Shown piece after piece: positions 6,243 to 14,943 of a DNA stretch of 14,955 nt; the stretch's first letter is position 1; each line of letters starts with the position of its first letter. Both the position numbers and the translations under genes were made by a program. This stretch comes from Bacteroides sp. (lineage in GTDB: Bacteria > Bacteroidota > Bacteroidia > Bacteroidales > Bacteroidaceae). The notes below the pieces were generated by a model. The model had not been told where the DNA came from. It ran no database searches and saw nothing but the letters and a program-made list of their open reading frames with translations. Where the stretch lies: positions 1-14,955 of the forward strand of contig JAJPZL010000048.1 of assembly GCA_021204375.1 (NCBI GenBank), in the 5' to 3' direction.

Positions 6243-6250
6243 CAAAGATA
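6243..6250 (-). promoter_or_regulatory. -7 element for the DUF1801 gene
   Basis: Minus strand reads TATCTTTG (TAnnTTTG), 65 bases before ATG 6177. A TTG lies 17 bases upstream of it, a slightly short -33 spacing. Confidence 0.45.
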
Positions 6251-6307
6251 ATAAATTACTCCTCAAACAATCCCATTCACTTTACTTCATCTATCCGAAA
6301 AATCATT

Positions 6308-6315
6308 TATATTTG
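6308..6315 (+). promoter_or_regulatory. -7 element for the GH140-type gene
   Basis: TATATTTG matches TAnnTTTG and ends 28 bases before ATG 6344. No exact -33 TTTG at the expected spacing. Confidence 0.5.
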
Positions 6316-6343
6316 TCCTGCATCCATCAAAACCGACTCTTTC

Positions 6344-7783
6344 ATGAAGATCAGACACCGCATAATTACTTTGCTACTCATAGGTATTACCCTCTATTCC
6401 CTTTCTGCCCAAACCTACATTCCCTGGCAACACGGTAAATTACAGGTATCCACGGAAGGCCGGTATCTCAGGCACGAGGACGGTACCCCCTTTTTCTGGC
6501 TGGGCGAAACAGGATGGCTCCTACCCCAGCGTACCGACCGGGACGAAGCCGCTTATTACCTGGAGCAGTGCAGACAGGCCGGATACAATGTAGTACAGGT
6601 ACATACACTTAATAATGTTCCTTCCATCAACCGGTATGGAAAATACTCCCACGTGAACGGATTCAACTTTAAAAACATCGACCGCAAAAGAGTATACGGT
6701 TACTGGGACCACATGGACTATATTATCGAAACAGCTGCAAACAAAGGTATCTACGTGGGTATGGTATGTATCTGGGGCGGACTGGTCAAACGGGGTGACA
6801 TGGATGTAAAAGAGGTAGAGGCCTACGGCAAATTCCTGGCAGAACGCTATAAAGACTCTCCCAATATTATCTGGTTGATCGGAGGAGATGTAAGAGGCGA
6901 TGTAAAGCCGGAAGTATGGGAGGCCCTGGCTACCACTATCCGTTCCATCGACCGGAACCACCTGATGACTTTCCATCCCTTCGGCAGAACCTCTTCCGCA
7001 ATATGGTTCAACGACGCTCCCTGGCTTGACTTTAATATGTTCCAGAGCGGTCACCGCCGCTACGGACAGCGGAAAGGCGACGGTGATTACTCCATCCGGG
7101 AGAATACGGAAGAGGATAACTGGCGTTTTGTAGAAGCCGCAACGGCTCTGACACCCCTTAAACCCATTGTAGACGGCGAACCGATTTATGAAGGCATCCC
7201 TCAGGGACTTCACGACCCCACTCAACCCCGCTGGCACGACGGCGATGTACGCCGTTACGCTTACTGGTCGGTCTTCGCCGGATCCTTCGGCCATACCTAC
7301 GGGAACAATTCCATCATGCAATTTATGCGCCCCGGAATCACCCAGGCTTATGGTGCCTCTACCCCCTGGTACGATACCCTGAAAGATCCCGGTTTTAACC
7401 AGATGAAATACCTTAAGAACCTGATGCTCACTTTTCCCTTCTTTGAGCGTATACCGGATCAATCGGTGATCGCAGGTATTAACGGCGAACGTTACGACCG
7501 TGCCGTTGCCACCCGAGGTAACGACTACCTGTTGGTTTACAATTACAGCGGACGGCCTATGGAGATAGATTTAAGTAAGATCAGCGGTACCAGAAAAAAT
7601 GTATGGTGGTACAGTACCCAGGATGGAACACTCCGTTATATAGGCGAATTTGATAGTAAGATCGTCACTTTTCAGTATGATGGTGGATATATGAGTGGTA
7701 ACGATCAGGTACTGATTGCTGTAGATGCCTCCAAAAACTATATAGAGAAAGAGTGGGCAAAGTTACCGGAAGTACAGCCATAA
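6344..7783 (+). CDS. Secreted GH140-type glycoside hydrolase (DUF4038 family)
   Basis: An exported polysaccharide-degrading enzyme of 479 residues. A signal peptide (~1-22, ending SLSA|Q) precedes a (beta/alpha)8 barrel: GKLQVSTEGRYLRHEDGTPFFWLGETGW at 31-58 is the classic DUF4038 opening. Candidate catalytic residues are Asp182 in LIGGDVRGD and Glu279 in IVDGEPIYE. Their 97-residue separation equals, from memory, that of the catalytic pair in the characterised GH140 apiosidase BT1012 (Asp187/Glu284), which cuts apiose linkages in rhamnogalacturonan II. A C-terminal beta domain (~390-465) ends the protein. Length matches the family. A -7 element lies upstream, and a lipoprotein gene follows 46 bases downstream. 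No SusC/SusD pair or other pectin enzyme is visible, so the apiosidase substrate is inferred from family only. Confidence 0.88.
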   Translation: MKIRHRIITLLLIGITLYSLSAQTYIPWQHGKLQVSTEGRYLRHEDGTPFFWLGETGWLLPQRTDRDEAAYYLEQCRQAGYNVVQVHTLNNVPSINRYGKYSHVNGFNFKNIDRKRVYGYWDHMDYIIETAANKGIYVGMVCIWGGLVKRGDMDVKEVEAYGKFLAERYKDSPNIIWLIGGDVRGDVKPEVWEALATTIRSIDRNHLMTFHPFGRTSSAIWFNDAPWLDFNMFQSGHRRYGQRKGDGDYSIRENTEEDNWRFVEAATALTPLKPIVDGEPIYEGIPQGLHDPTQPRWHDGDVRRYAYWSVFAGSFGHTYGNNSIMQFMRPGITQAYGASTPWYDTLKDPGFNQMKYLKNLMLTFPFFERIPDQSVIAGINGERYDRAVATRGNDYLLVYNYSGRPMEIDLSKISGTRKNVWWYSTQDGTLRYIGEFDSKIVTFQYDGGYMSGNDQVLIAVDASKNYIEKEWAKLPEVQP

Positions 7784-7829
7784 TATACACCTTCCAGGTT
7801 GCCTTTTGCAACCCGAAAACAACAGATAT

Positions 7830-8987
7830 ATGAAGAGAATACAAACAAAAACGATCGCCTGGCTGGTAGTAGTCTGTTCATTGCCGGGTTGTTCCTCTTC
7901 CTGGAACGATCCGGAGTATGAAACAATTTATATTACCCCTGAATCATCGGAAATTACACTCTCCCACCTATTTTCGGAACTCACTCCGGTACAACTCGAA
8001 ACAACAAACCTCTCCCTGATCGGATCCGGTAATAAATGCCAGCTTACAGCTACGGGATTGTATGTAAAAAGTGAAAAGAGTTTGTTGGTGTTCAACCGCA
8101 ACAGTACATTCATCCGCAAGTTTGACCGCAACGGAAAAGGGCCGGAAGAGTACCACGCTCTTACTGATTTTCTGGTAGATGAGAACCGGGAAGAGATCCT
8201 TATTCTGGACGGATGGCAGCAAAAGCTACTAAGCTACACTTTGCAGGGAGAGTTCCGGCAGGAATATCCGCTGGATTTTTATGCCGGTATGATGACCCGC
8301 TATAAAGAAGATCTCTACCTGTACAGTGGTAATAATACCACTCCGGAGGATCCCTACCCGATCAAGCGGTTAAGCGACTACCGGGTGGCAGGATCTTTTT
8401 ACCGGGTAGATGAAGATAAAAAGGATTATCTGCACATTATAACCCATCGTAATTTCTATCCGGCCAGCGAAGGAATACTTTTTTTCGAAGCTTTTAATGA
8501 TACCATTTACAAAATTTCACCCGATGGAGTGCTGCCGTTATACATTATCTCCTACGAACAGGGTAAAAAGAACGTTCCCCGCTCTTTTTATGAAAAAGAT
8601 CACGAAGATATAAGGGCGTTTTTCCAGCAATTCAACCGAATGAATTACATTAATTCCACTTACGATCTGTTTGAAGCCGGAGAGAAGCTGTTTTTCACCT
8701 CTTATGGTTCGGGAAAGAAATGCCTGAATATCTATGATAGATCCACAGGAAAAGGCAGCTCCTATACCTCTGTTGCGGATGATATGCTATGCCGCTACCT
8801 TCCTCTTGCTTTCAACGAAGACCAATCCTGGTTTCAGCCCGCAGATAACCAAGAAGAGATCTTCTTTTTTATGGCTGCCGATCATTTGGTGGAGAATAAG
8901 GATCAGATCACTTCCGGAAGACTCAAAGAGATAGCGGAAGATCTTCGGGAAGATGACAACCCCGTATTGATCATTGGTAAGTTTTAG
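7830..8987 (+). CDS. Six-bladed beta-propeller lipoprotein
   Basis: A 385-residue exported protein of the Bacteroidota six-bladed beta-propeller family (DUF5128-like). The N-terminus is a lipoprotein signal with lipobox LPGC (Cys21), followed by SSSWNDPEYE. The recurring family phrases are LSHLFSELTPVQLETTNLSLIG, then blades with LYVKSEKSLLVFNRNSTFIRKFDRNGKGPEEY (the GxGPGEY-like turn, ~90-110) and DFLVDENREEILILDGWQQKLLSYTLQGEF. A TTG at 7806 is in frame, but ATG 7830 places the signal peptide correctly. It follows the GH140-type gene by 46 bases with no terminator between, so the two are likely co-transcribed. Such proteins are thought to bind ligands or partners at the cell surface; no specific function can be given. 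The gene ends just before the terminator at 9021. Confidence 0.85.
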   Translation: MKRIQTKTIAWLVVVCSLPGCSSSWNDPEYETIYITPESSEITLSHLFSELTPVQLETTNLSLIGSGNKCQLTATGLYVKSEKSLLVFNRNSTFIRKFDRNGKGPEEYHALTDFLVDENREEILILDGWQQKLLSYTLQGEFRQEYPLDFYAGMMTRYKEDLYLYSGNNTTPEDPYPIKRLSDYRVAGSFYRVDEDKKDYLHIITHRNFYPASEGILFFEAFNDTIYKISPDGVLPLYIISYEQGKKNVPRSFYEKDHEDIRAFFQQFNRMNYINSTYDLFEAGEKLFFTSYGSGKKCLNIYDRSTGKGSSYTSVADDMLCRYLPLAFNEDQSWFQPADNQEEIFFFMAADHLVENKDQITSGRLKEIAEDLREDDNPVLIIGKF

Positions 8988-9020
8988 TAAGAAAGATCTA
9001 TACCGGACAGAGAAAATAAA

Positions 9021-9050
9021 AAGAAGGTATCCCGTCCGGGATACCTTCTT
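9021..9050. terminator. Bidirectional rho-independent terminator
   Basis: AAGAAGGTATCCCG (9021-9034) and its exact complement (9037-9050) form a 14-bp stem with loop TC (4-base loop if the last pair opens). It lies between the convergent propeller gene and nqrF. On the minus strand it is followed by TTTATTTTC after the terminal TTCTT, a strong terminator for the nqr operon; on the plus strand the tail is weaker. Confidence 0.9.
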
Positions 9051-9077
9051 CTATATAGATTGAGAACCAACATCCAA

Positions 9078-10337
9078 TTATGCACCGAAGTCGTCAAACA
9101 TCAGCATATTGCGGGGAACTCCCAGGTCATACAACATCTTTTCTACTGCCTTAGCCATCGGGCCGGGACCACACATGTAGTACTCGATATCTTCCGGAGC
9201 CTCATGATCCTTCAGGTAATTATCGTGGATCACATTGTGGATAAAACCAACAGGCCCCGTCCAGTTATCCTCCGGTAGCGGTTCACTCAATGCAATGTGG
9301 AAACTAAAATTCGGGAACTCCTTTTCAAGCTTGCGGAAGTCCTCTTCGTAGAATACTTCGTTGAGCGAACGGGCACCATACCAGTAAGATATTTTACGAT
9401 CAGTGATCTTCAGCGTATTAAGCAAATGAAGTACATGCGAACGGAGCGGCGCCATACCGGCTCCACCACCGATATATAACATTTCGCGATCCGAATCCAG
9501 CAGCGGGTGGAACTCCCCGAAAGGTCCCGATATCATTACCTTATCACCCGGTTTGAGGGAGAAGATATAGGAGGAAGAGATACCCGGAGGTACCTTCATA
9601 AATCCACCGGTAGCCCGGTCGAACGGAGGAGTCGCAATACGTACATTGAGCATTACAATATCTCCCTCAGCCGGATAGTTGGCCATAGAGTAAGCACGCA
9701 TGGTCTCTTCGTTATTTACGCAGGTAAGATCCCACATTTTGAACTTATCCCAGTCGCCCCGGAAACGCTCTTCAATATCGTAATCGGAGAATTTGATATT
9801 GTACTTGGGAATATCGATCTGGATATATCCTCCCGAAGTAAAATTCAGGTGCTCACCTTCGGGAAGTTTTACGATAAACTCTTTGATAAAGGTAGCCACA
9901 TTCTTATTGGATACCACTTCACACTCCCACTTCTTCACGCCCAGTACAGATTCAGGCACTTTAATAGTCATGTCCTGTTTTACCTTTACCTGGCATCCCA
10001 GGCGCCAGTTGGCTTTCTGCTCTTTACGGGAAAAATGTACTTTTTCAGTCGGAAGAATCTCTCCCCCTCCCTCTTCTACCTGGCAACGGCACTGTGCGCA
10101 GGAGCCACCTCCACCACAGGCAGAGGGCAGGAATATTTTGTTATTGGCCAGTGTGGTCAACAGGTTGGAGCCACTCTCTACCTCTACTTCCGTATCGCCG
10201 TTGATGGTAACCTTTACCTTTCCGGAGGGAGAGAGATAGTTTTTAGCAACCAGAAGGATAATAACGAGCAACAGGATAATTACCAGAAACACTCCTATAC
10301 TCGTACCGATCATGGTCGGATTAATTGCTAATATCAT
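9078..10337 (-). CDS. nqrF: Na+-translocating NADH:quinone reductase subunit F
   Basis: Electron entry subunit of the Na+-NQR respiratory pump: oxidises NADH through FAD and passes electrons to a [2Fe-2S] cluster. In the 419 residues: an N-terminal membrane anchor (~10-31), a ferredoxin domain with Cys74, Cys80, Cys83 and Cys115 as cluster ligands ([10 protein letters not shown] plus GCQV), the FAD motif RAYSMANYP, the NADH-binding [14 protein letters not shown], and the C-terminal YYMCGPGPM ... MFDDFGA. Every expected residue is present and length is normal (Vibrio about 407). It is the last gene of the operon, starting 28 bases after nqrE, and is followed by a strong terminator. No anomaly seen. 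Confidence 0.97.
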   Translation of the reverse strand: MILAINPTMIGTSIGVFLVIILLLVIILLVAKNYLSPSGKVKVTINGDTEVEVESGSNLLTTLANNKIFLPSACGGGGSCAQCRCQVEEGGGEILPTEKVHFSRKEQKANWRLGCQVKVKQDMTIKVPESVLGVKKWECEVVSNKNVATFIKEFIVKLPEGEHLNFTSGGYIQIDIPKYNIKFSDYDIEERFRGDWDKFKMWDLTCVNNEETMRAYSMANYPAEGDIVMLNVRIATPPFDRATGGFMKVPPGISSSYIFSLKPGDKVMISGPFGEFHPLLDSDREMLYIGGGAGMAPLRSHVLHLLNTLKITDRKISYWYGARSLNEVFYEEDFRKLEKEFPNFSFHIALSEPLPEDNWTGPVGFIHNVIHDNYLKDHEAPEDIEYYMCGPGPMAKAVEKMLYDLGVPRNMLMFDDFGA

Positions 10338-10365
10338 TGTTTTATCTTTTAATATTAAACCCTAA

Positions 10366-10965
10366 TTAAATTTTCAATCCGGAGAAGCACATAAATGCCA
10401 TCGCCATGAGTCCCACTACAATAAAGGTAATACCCAGTCCGCGCAGAGGAGCAAACACATGCGAATAGGCCATCTTTTCGCGGATAGCAGCCAGTCCGAC
10501 AATAGCCAGCAGCCAACCCACACCCGATCCTAAAGCATAGGTAGTAGCCATTCCCACATTCACAAATTCTCTTTGCTGCATAAAAAGAGAAGCACCCATA
10601 ATGGCACAGTTCACAGCAATTAGCGGCAGGAAAATACCCAGGGAGGCATACAGTGAAGGACTAAAACGTTCTACGATCATCTCTACCAGTTGCACAATAG
10701 CAGCAATGACGGCAATAAAGAGGATCAGACTTAAAAAGCTTAGGTCAACACCTTCTATGAGGGCATCCGGCTTCAGGACATGGTTCTCCAGCAGGTAGTT
10801 CACAGGAACAGTAACCAGAAGTACAAAAATAACCGCTATACCCAACCCTACTGCTGTTTTTACATTTTTGGAAACTGCCAGGTAAGAGCACATCCCCAGA
10901 AAGTAGGCGAATATCATATTGTCGACAAAAATCGACTTTACAAACAGACTTAAATATTCATTCAT
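10366..10965 (-). CDS. nqrE: Na+-translocating NADH:quinone reductase subunit E
   Basis: Integral membrane subunit of Na+-NQR, 199 residues, six predicted helices. Cys26 ([10 protein letters not shown]) and Cys120 (AVNCAIMG) match the cysteines that, with two in NqrD, hold the intramembrane iron centre between cytoplasmic and periplasmic redox sites. It is paralogous to NqrD and to RnfA. RnfA is the alternative identity, but nqrA, B, C and F beside it settle the assignment. The gene begins 24 bases after nqrD. Intact, normal length. Confidence 0.97.
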   Translation of the reverse strand: MNEYLSLFVKSIFVDNMIFAYFLGMCSYLAVSKNVKTAVGLGIAVIFVLLVTVPVNYLLENHVLKPDALIEGVDLSFLSLILFIAVIAAIVQLVEMIVERFSPSLYASLGIFLPLIAVNCAIMGASLFMQQREFVNVGMATTYALGSGVGWLLAIVGLAAIREKMAYSHVFAPLRGLGITFIVVGLMAMAFMCFSGLKI

Positions 10966-10989
10966 TTCTTTTCGTTTTTTACGGGATTA

Positions 10990-11622
10990 TTACTTTTCCT
11001 GCATCTCTTTATAACGGGCACGCTGTACCAAGATAATCACTGCACAGATAATAAGTGCCATCGGCGGCATCAGCATCAAACCGTTATTCAGATACCCGGC
11101 TTCATACACAACATCCGGGATTACATGGTAACCCAGCAAAGTTCCCGATCCGAGTAGTTCGCGGAAGAATCCCACAATAATAAGAATTAAGGCATATCCT
11201 AATCCGTTGCCCACTCCATCCAGGAACGATTCCCAGGGCCGGTTTGCCATGGCAAACGCCTCCAGACGTCCCATCAGGATACAGTTGGTAATGATAAGTC
11301 CGACATATACAGAAAGCTGTACACTCACATCGTAAGCAAAAGCTTTGAGCACTTCACTTACAATAGTTACCAATGAAGCCACTACGACAAGCTGCACAAT
11401 AATACGGATACGGCTGGGAACCGTATTCCGTAATAACGAAATAATAACATTGGCAAAAGCCAGGATCACAGTTACCGAAAGCCCCATTACGATAGCCGGC
11501 TCCAGTTTTGCCGTTACAGCCAGTGCAGAACAGATACCAAGAACCTGTACGGTAACCGGGTTATTCAGGTTGACAGGTCCTGAAAATATAGCTTTATTCT
11601 GTTTGGAAAATAAACTGCTCAT
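10990..11622 (-). CDS. nqrD: Na+-translocating NADH:quinone reductase subunit D
   Basis: Integral membrane subunit of 210 residues, with about six helices. Cys31 (VLGICSALAV) and Cys114 (ITNCILMG) are the NqrD ligands of the iron centre shared with NqrE, and the inverted half-membrane topology of the pair is consistent with the conserved surroundings. The opening KQNKAIFSGPVNLNNPVTVQVLGICSALAVT is typical of NqrD. The stop of nqrC lies 3 bases before its ATG, implying translational coupling. Paralogue RnfE is excluded by operon context. Intact. Confidence 0.97.
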   Translation of the reverse strand: MSSLFSKQNKAIFSGPVNLNNPVTVQVLGICSALAVTAKLEPAIVMGLSVTVILAFANVIISLLRNTVPSRIRIIVQLVVVASLVTIVSEVLKAFAYDVSVQLSVYVGLIITNCILMGRLEAFAMANRPWESFLDGVGNGLGYALILIIVGFFRELLGSGTLLGYHVIPDVVYEAGYLNNGLMLMPPMALIICAVIILVQRARYKEMQEK

Positions 11623-11625
11623 ATA

Positions 11626-12327
11626 TTACTCTCCTTCTATTTTAATTAAAAAATTACTGTACTGCATCAGACAATCCTTGATCATCTGCTCCACAGCCAC
11701 AGAAGTAATAGTACCTCCGGAGATACCGTCCACATAATCCTGGTTATTCAGGGTCTTACCGGGTTTTACCACAGCCACCGAAACCAGCTCTCCATCCCTT
11801 TTGATGCGTTTTCCCTTAAAAGGAAGCTGGAATTTATCGGTAGTGATCTCTGCACCAAGTCCCGGGGTCTCTCCCTGATGGGAAAAGTAAGTACCGTAGA
11901 TGGTATCATAATCCTCGTCCAGGGCAATGTACCCCCAGATAGGTCCCCACAAGCCGGTTCCTCGCAAAGGAACAATATATTTCAGTTCTCCGTTTATTTC
12001 ACTGATATAAAGAGGCAACTGACGATCTTCCAATTTTTTGCCCGCTTCCTGTACAACATCCACCGAAAAACCTCCGTTCTCTGCAAGAACCTGCCCGGCA
12101 GCGTTCACGATCATATCTTTCTGAATATAGTTAGTATAGAGTTCGGAAACATCCTGTCCTTTGGTATCTACTCCCAGAGAACTGAGTATCTGTTTCATCT
12201 TATCAAATTCCACATTGGTATCCTGACGCTCCTTGAGCGAAGCAGACGCAAAAGCCAGTACAAATGCAACGATAATAACTATTACCGAAGCATAAACGAT
12301 AGTATACGTATTACTATTGGTATTCAT
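11626..12327 (-). CDS. nqrC: Na+-translocating NADH:quinone reductase subunit C
   Basis: Subunit carrying covalently bound FMN on the periplasmic side. The 233 residues show an N-terminal membrane helix (~8-29) and a large extracytoplasmic FMN-binding domain. The flavinylation motif Dxx(S/T)GAT appears as DGISGGTIT with the acceptor Thr206, so the usual Ala before Thr is Gly; the acceptor Thr itself is kept. Flavin is attached by ApbE, whose gene is not in this window. LRGTGLWGPIWGYIAL (121-136) and SHQGETPGLGAEI (149-161) are further family blocks. Spacing to nqrB is 11 bases and to nqrD 3 bases. Length is a little shorter than the Vibrio protein (about 257). Confidence 0.96.
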   Translation of the reverse strand: MNTNSNTYTIVYASVIVIIVAFVLAFASASLKERQDTNVEFDKMKQILSSLGVDTKGQDVSELYTNYIQKDMIVNAAGQVLAENGGFSVDVVQEAGKKLEDRQLPLYISEINGELKYIVPLRGTGLWGPIWGYIALDEDYDTIYGTYFSHQGETPGLGAEITTDKFQLPFKGKRIKRDGELVSVAVVKPGKTLNNQDYVDGISGGTITSVAVEQMIKDCLMQYSNFLIKIEGE

Positions 12328-12338
12328 TCTTTTCGGTT

Positions 12339-13481
12339 TTATAGGTTAGAAGTAGTTTTTACACGTTTCATACGACGGTCGATATTGCTTTGTACTACAT
12401 AGTAATCGATCAGCGGAGCAAAAATGTTCATAAGCAGGATAGCCAGCATCATCCCTTCGGGATATCCCGGGTTAAGCACGCGGATAACAATAGCCGTTAC
12501 CCCGATCAGGAATCCGTAGATATATTTACCGGTCTCCGTACGGGCTGCTGTAACCGGGTCGGTAGCCATAAACACAGCACCAAAACAGAAACCACCCAGG
12601 ATCAGGTGTACAAACCAGGGCAGCTGGGCCATCGTATTGGTCTCAGAACCGAATGTATTAAAGATAAGTCCCATAAAAGCTCCTCCCACAAATACAGAGC
12701 ACATGATTTTCCAGCTGGCAATGCCTGTAATAAGCAACAGGGCAGCTCCCAGAAGAATAGCGATCACACTGGTCTCTCCGATAGACCCCGACATCAGTCC
12801 GGTCACCATGTCACAGATAGAAAGGGGTTGCCCCAGTATATTGGTAATTACCACATCCCCGGAGGCTGTAGCAGCCTGTCCCAGCGCAGTGGCTCCCGTA
12901 TAAGTATCAACCAACTGCCCGCTACCTATTCCCAGAATACTATCTGTTTTTACCCATACCGTATCCCCGGACATCTGTGTAGGATAGGCAAAGAAAAGGA
13001 ATGCACGGGCCACCAGTGCAATATTAAACACATTCATACCGGTACCTCCGAAAACCTCTTTGGCAAAGATTACCGAGAAAGCAGTAGCTACGGCCAGGAT
13101 CCAGAGCGGACAGTCCACCGGAACAACCATAGAGATCAGGATACCCGATACCAGGAATCCTTCATGGATCTCCTCCCCTTTCCACTGGGCTATAATAAAC
13201 TCAATTCCCAGACCGACAATGTATGATACTAAAATTTTAGGCAATACCGCCAGAAGACCAAAGACAAACATCTCCCAGAAGCCGGCCTGAGTGCCGATAG
13301 CCAGGAAGTGCTGATATCCGATGTTGTACATACCGAACAACAATGCCGGTACCAACGCAATAATAACGACCGACATGATCCGTTTACTGTCAATCGAATC
13401 GTGGATATGGGTTCCCGATTTAGAGGTTTCATTCGGAACGAACAGGAATGTTTCGAATCCGTCGAAAACCGATCTGAACAT
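12339..13481 (-). CDS. nqrB: Na+-translocating NADH:quinone reductase subunit B
   Basis: Main membrane subunit of Na+-NQR, with covalent FMN and riboflavin, and part of the Na+ channel. From ATG 13481 it is 380 residues with about ten hydrophobic helices. The flavinylation motif DTYTGAT carries Thr198. KEVFGGTGMNVFNIALVARAF and FMATDPVTAARTETGKYIYG are family blocks. The start is in doubt: the frame is open back to 13562, and codons 13482-13547 read FKALRNFF-DKIKPNF-IEGGKLS, which looks like the normal NqrB N-terminus (…KALRNFLDKIKPNF…). No ATG, GTG, TTG or CTG occurs there; the position expected for Met is TTT (13545-13547), preceded 7 bases upstream by AAAGAG. Either translation starts at 13481 and loses those residues, a rare start codon is used, or the start has been mutated. 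Otherwise intact. Confidence 0.95.
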   Translation of the reverse strand: MFRSVFDGFETFLFVPNETSKSGTHIHDSIDSKRIMSVVIIALVPALLFGMYNIGYQHFLAIGTQAGFWEMFVFGLLAVLPKILVSYIVGLGIEFIIAQWKGEEIHEGFLVSGILISMVVPVDCPLWILAVATAFSVIFAKEVFGGTGMNVFNIALVARAFLFFAYPTQMSGDTVWVKTDSILGIGSGQLVDTYTGATALGQAATASGDVVITNILGQPLSICDMVTGLMSGSIGETSVIAILLGAALLLITGIASWKIMCSVFVGGAFMGLIFNTFGSETNTMAQLPWFVHLILGGFCFGAVFMATDPVTAARTETGKYIYGFLIGVTAIVIRVLNPGYPEGMMLAILLMNIFAPLIDYYVVQSNIDRRMKRVKTTSNL

Positions 13482-13581
13482 CGAGAGTTTACCACCCTCT
13501 ATAAAGTTGGGCTTTATCTTATCGAAAAAATTTCTTAACGCTTTAAATGTTATACTCTTTAATTAGGTTAATATTCTTCTC

Positions 13582-14943
13582 TTAGCTCATTTCCTGACGC
13601 AGCAGATCCAGTCCTGCACGGACAATCTTCTGGAGTTCCAGTTTAGAAGAGTCAACAAACTCACACAAGGCAAAATCTTCGGGAGCTACCTCATATATAC
13701 CCAGGGCTTCCATCCTGTCAATATCGCCGGTAAGAATAGCTTTGATCAGGTATTCGGGATAGATATCCATCGGGAATACTTTGTCATATTCGCCGGACAT
13801 GATCATGTGACGCTCTCCTCCTTTGACACGGGCATCCAATACATATTCACGTTTTTTATTGAAAAGTCCGGTGATCCAACTGAAATAAGAGCGGTTCACA
13901 CTGAAATCATTCAAACGGGGCATGATCCATCCCAGCATTTCATGGATATCATCCCCTTCAGGAATAACCGTAAGCTGTGTGGAAAAAGCTCCCAGAAAAC
14001 CGTTGGGCGAAACTTTTTTACCGGTAAGTACATTCCCGCTGATATAGCGAAGGTCTCTCTCTCTTTTCACCCTTTTATCAAATACCGGAGTCAGCAGCGC
14101 ACCCACCTTTAATTTACAGTAAGCAGGTTCCATCACTTCAGAACCGGTCAAAGCAACAGTACGGGTAAGATCGATGCGTCCTGTGTTGAACAGCCGTCCG
14201 ATAAAGATCACCTCCTCGGGACCGATCGTCCATACCACCTCATCCTTATTGATCGGAGCAATATGGTTGATCTGTACCCCTACATTTCCCGCAGGATCAG
14301 GTCCATCAAACACATTCACCTCCACATTCTTTGCCTGTGTCAGTGCAGTAGCTGTTTGTGAAGCAGAAATACCGAGATAAGTCTTAGCCAGTTTTGCCAG
14401 GGCATCGAGTCCTGTCTGAAAATCTTTTTCCTGTCCTTTCAGCACAAATTCGAAGTTAGGTGCCAGAGGTTTTGAATCGAAAGCCGAAATAAAAATAGCT
14501 TTCGGCTCAGCAGAAGGATCTGCCACCACATCGTAGGGACGCTGGCGGATAAAGGCAAACAGACCAGCCTGCAATAGCGAATTCTTTACCTCTTCTCCGG
14601 AGAGTCCCGAAACCTGTTTTACTCCAAACTCTTCGTAGTCTTGTTCGTTGGTTGCCTCTACCGTAATATTCATTACCTTACGGCGTTCTCCCCTTTCTAC
14701 GCAGGTTACCACCCCACTGACAGGAGAGACAAATTTTACCTCGGGATGATTTTTGTCAATAAACAAAGCTCCCCCGGCCATCACATATTCCTGCTCGCGT
14801 ACCACCACTTTAGGGGTCACACCGTGAAAATCGTCCGGTACCAGTGCATAGAAACCGGGATCCTTCACCTCGAAAAGCTTCTCCTGAGCCTTTCCCTTCA
14901 GATTAATATTCAGGCCTTTACGTATTTTTATTACATTCGCCAT
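13582..14943 (-). CDS. nqrA: Na+-translocating NADH:quinone reductase subunit A
   Basis: Cytoplasmic subunit of Na+-NQR, 453 residues, which contributes to the quinone/inhibitor binding region at the interface with NqrB. The opening IKIRKGLNINLKGKAQEKL, the block VSPVSGVVTCVERGERRKVMNI (73-95) and the later VGVQINHIAPINKDEVVWTIGPEEVIFIGRLF (around 230-260) are clear family sequence. Length matches Vibrio (446). It is the first gene of the operon; only 12 bases precede it in the window, so the operon promoter is outside. The spacer before nqrB is 100 bases to the first nqrB ATG, long for this operon, because the native nqrB start probably lies further upstream. Intact. Confidence 0.97.
   Translation of the reverse strand: MANVIKIRKGLNINLKGKAQEKLFEVKDPGFYALVPDDFHGVTPKVVVREQEYVMAGGALFIDKNHPEVKFVSPVSGVVTCVERGERRKVMNITVEATNEQDYEEFGVKQVSGLSGEEVKNSLLQAGLFAFIRQRPYDVVADPSAEPKAIFISAFDSKPLAPNFEFVLKGQEKDFQTGLDALAKLAKTYLGISASQTATALTQAKNVEVNVFDGPDPAGNVGVQINHIAPINKDEVVWTIGPEEVIFIGRLFNTGRIDLTRTVALTGSEVMEPAYCKLKVGALLTPVFDKRVKRERDLRYISGNVLTGKKVSPNGFLGAFSTQLTVIPEGDDIHEMLGWIMPRLNDFSVNRSYFSWITGLFNKKREYVLDARVKGGERHMIMSGEYDKVFPMDIYPEYLIKAILTGDIDRMEALGIYEVAPEDFALCEFVDSSKLELQKIVRAGLDLLRQEMS

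Noticed and set aside
6521..7462. A 313-codon open frame on the minus strand opposite the GH140-type gene
   Set aside because: It is antisense to a clear gene, has no recognisable domain, and its composition (Val/Ser/Cys runs) is that of a shadow frame.
9507..10331. A 274-codon open frame on the plus strand opposite nqrF
   Set aside because: Antisense to an intact nqrF with all cofactor motifs; no family resemblance. The same holds for 12390-13226 opposite nqrB.
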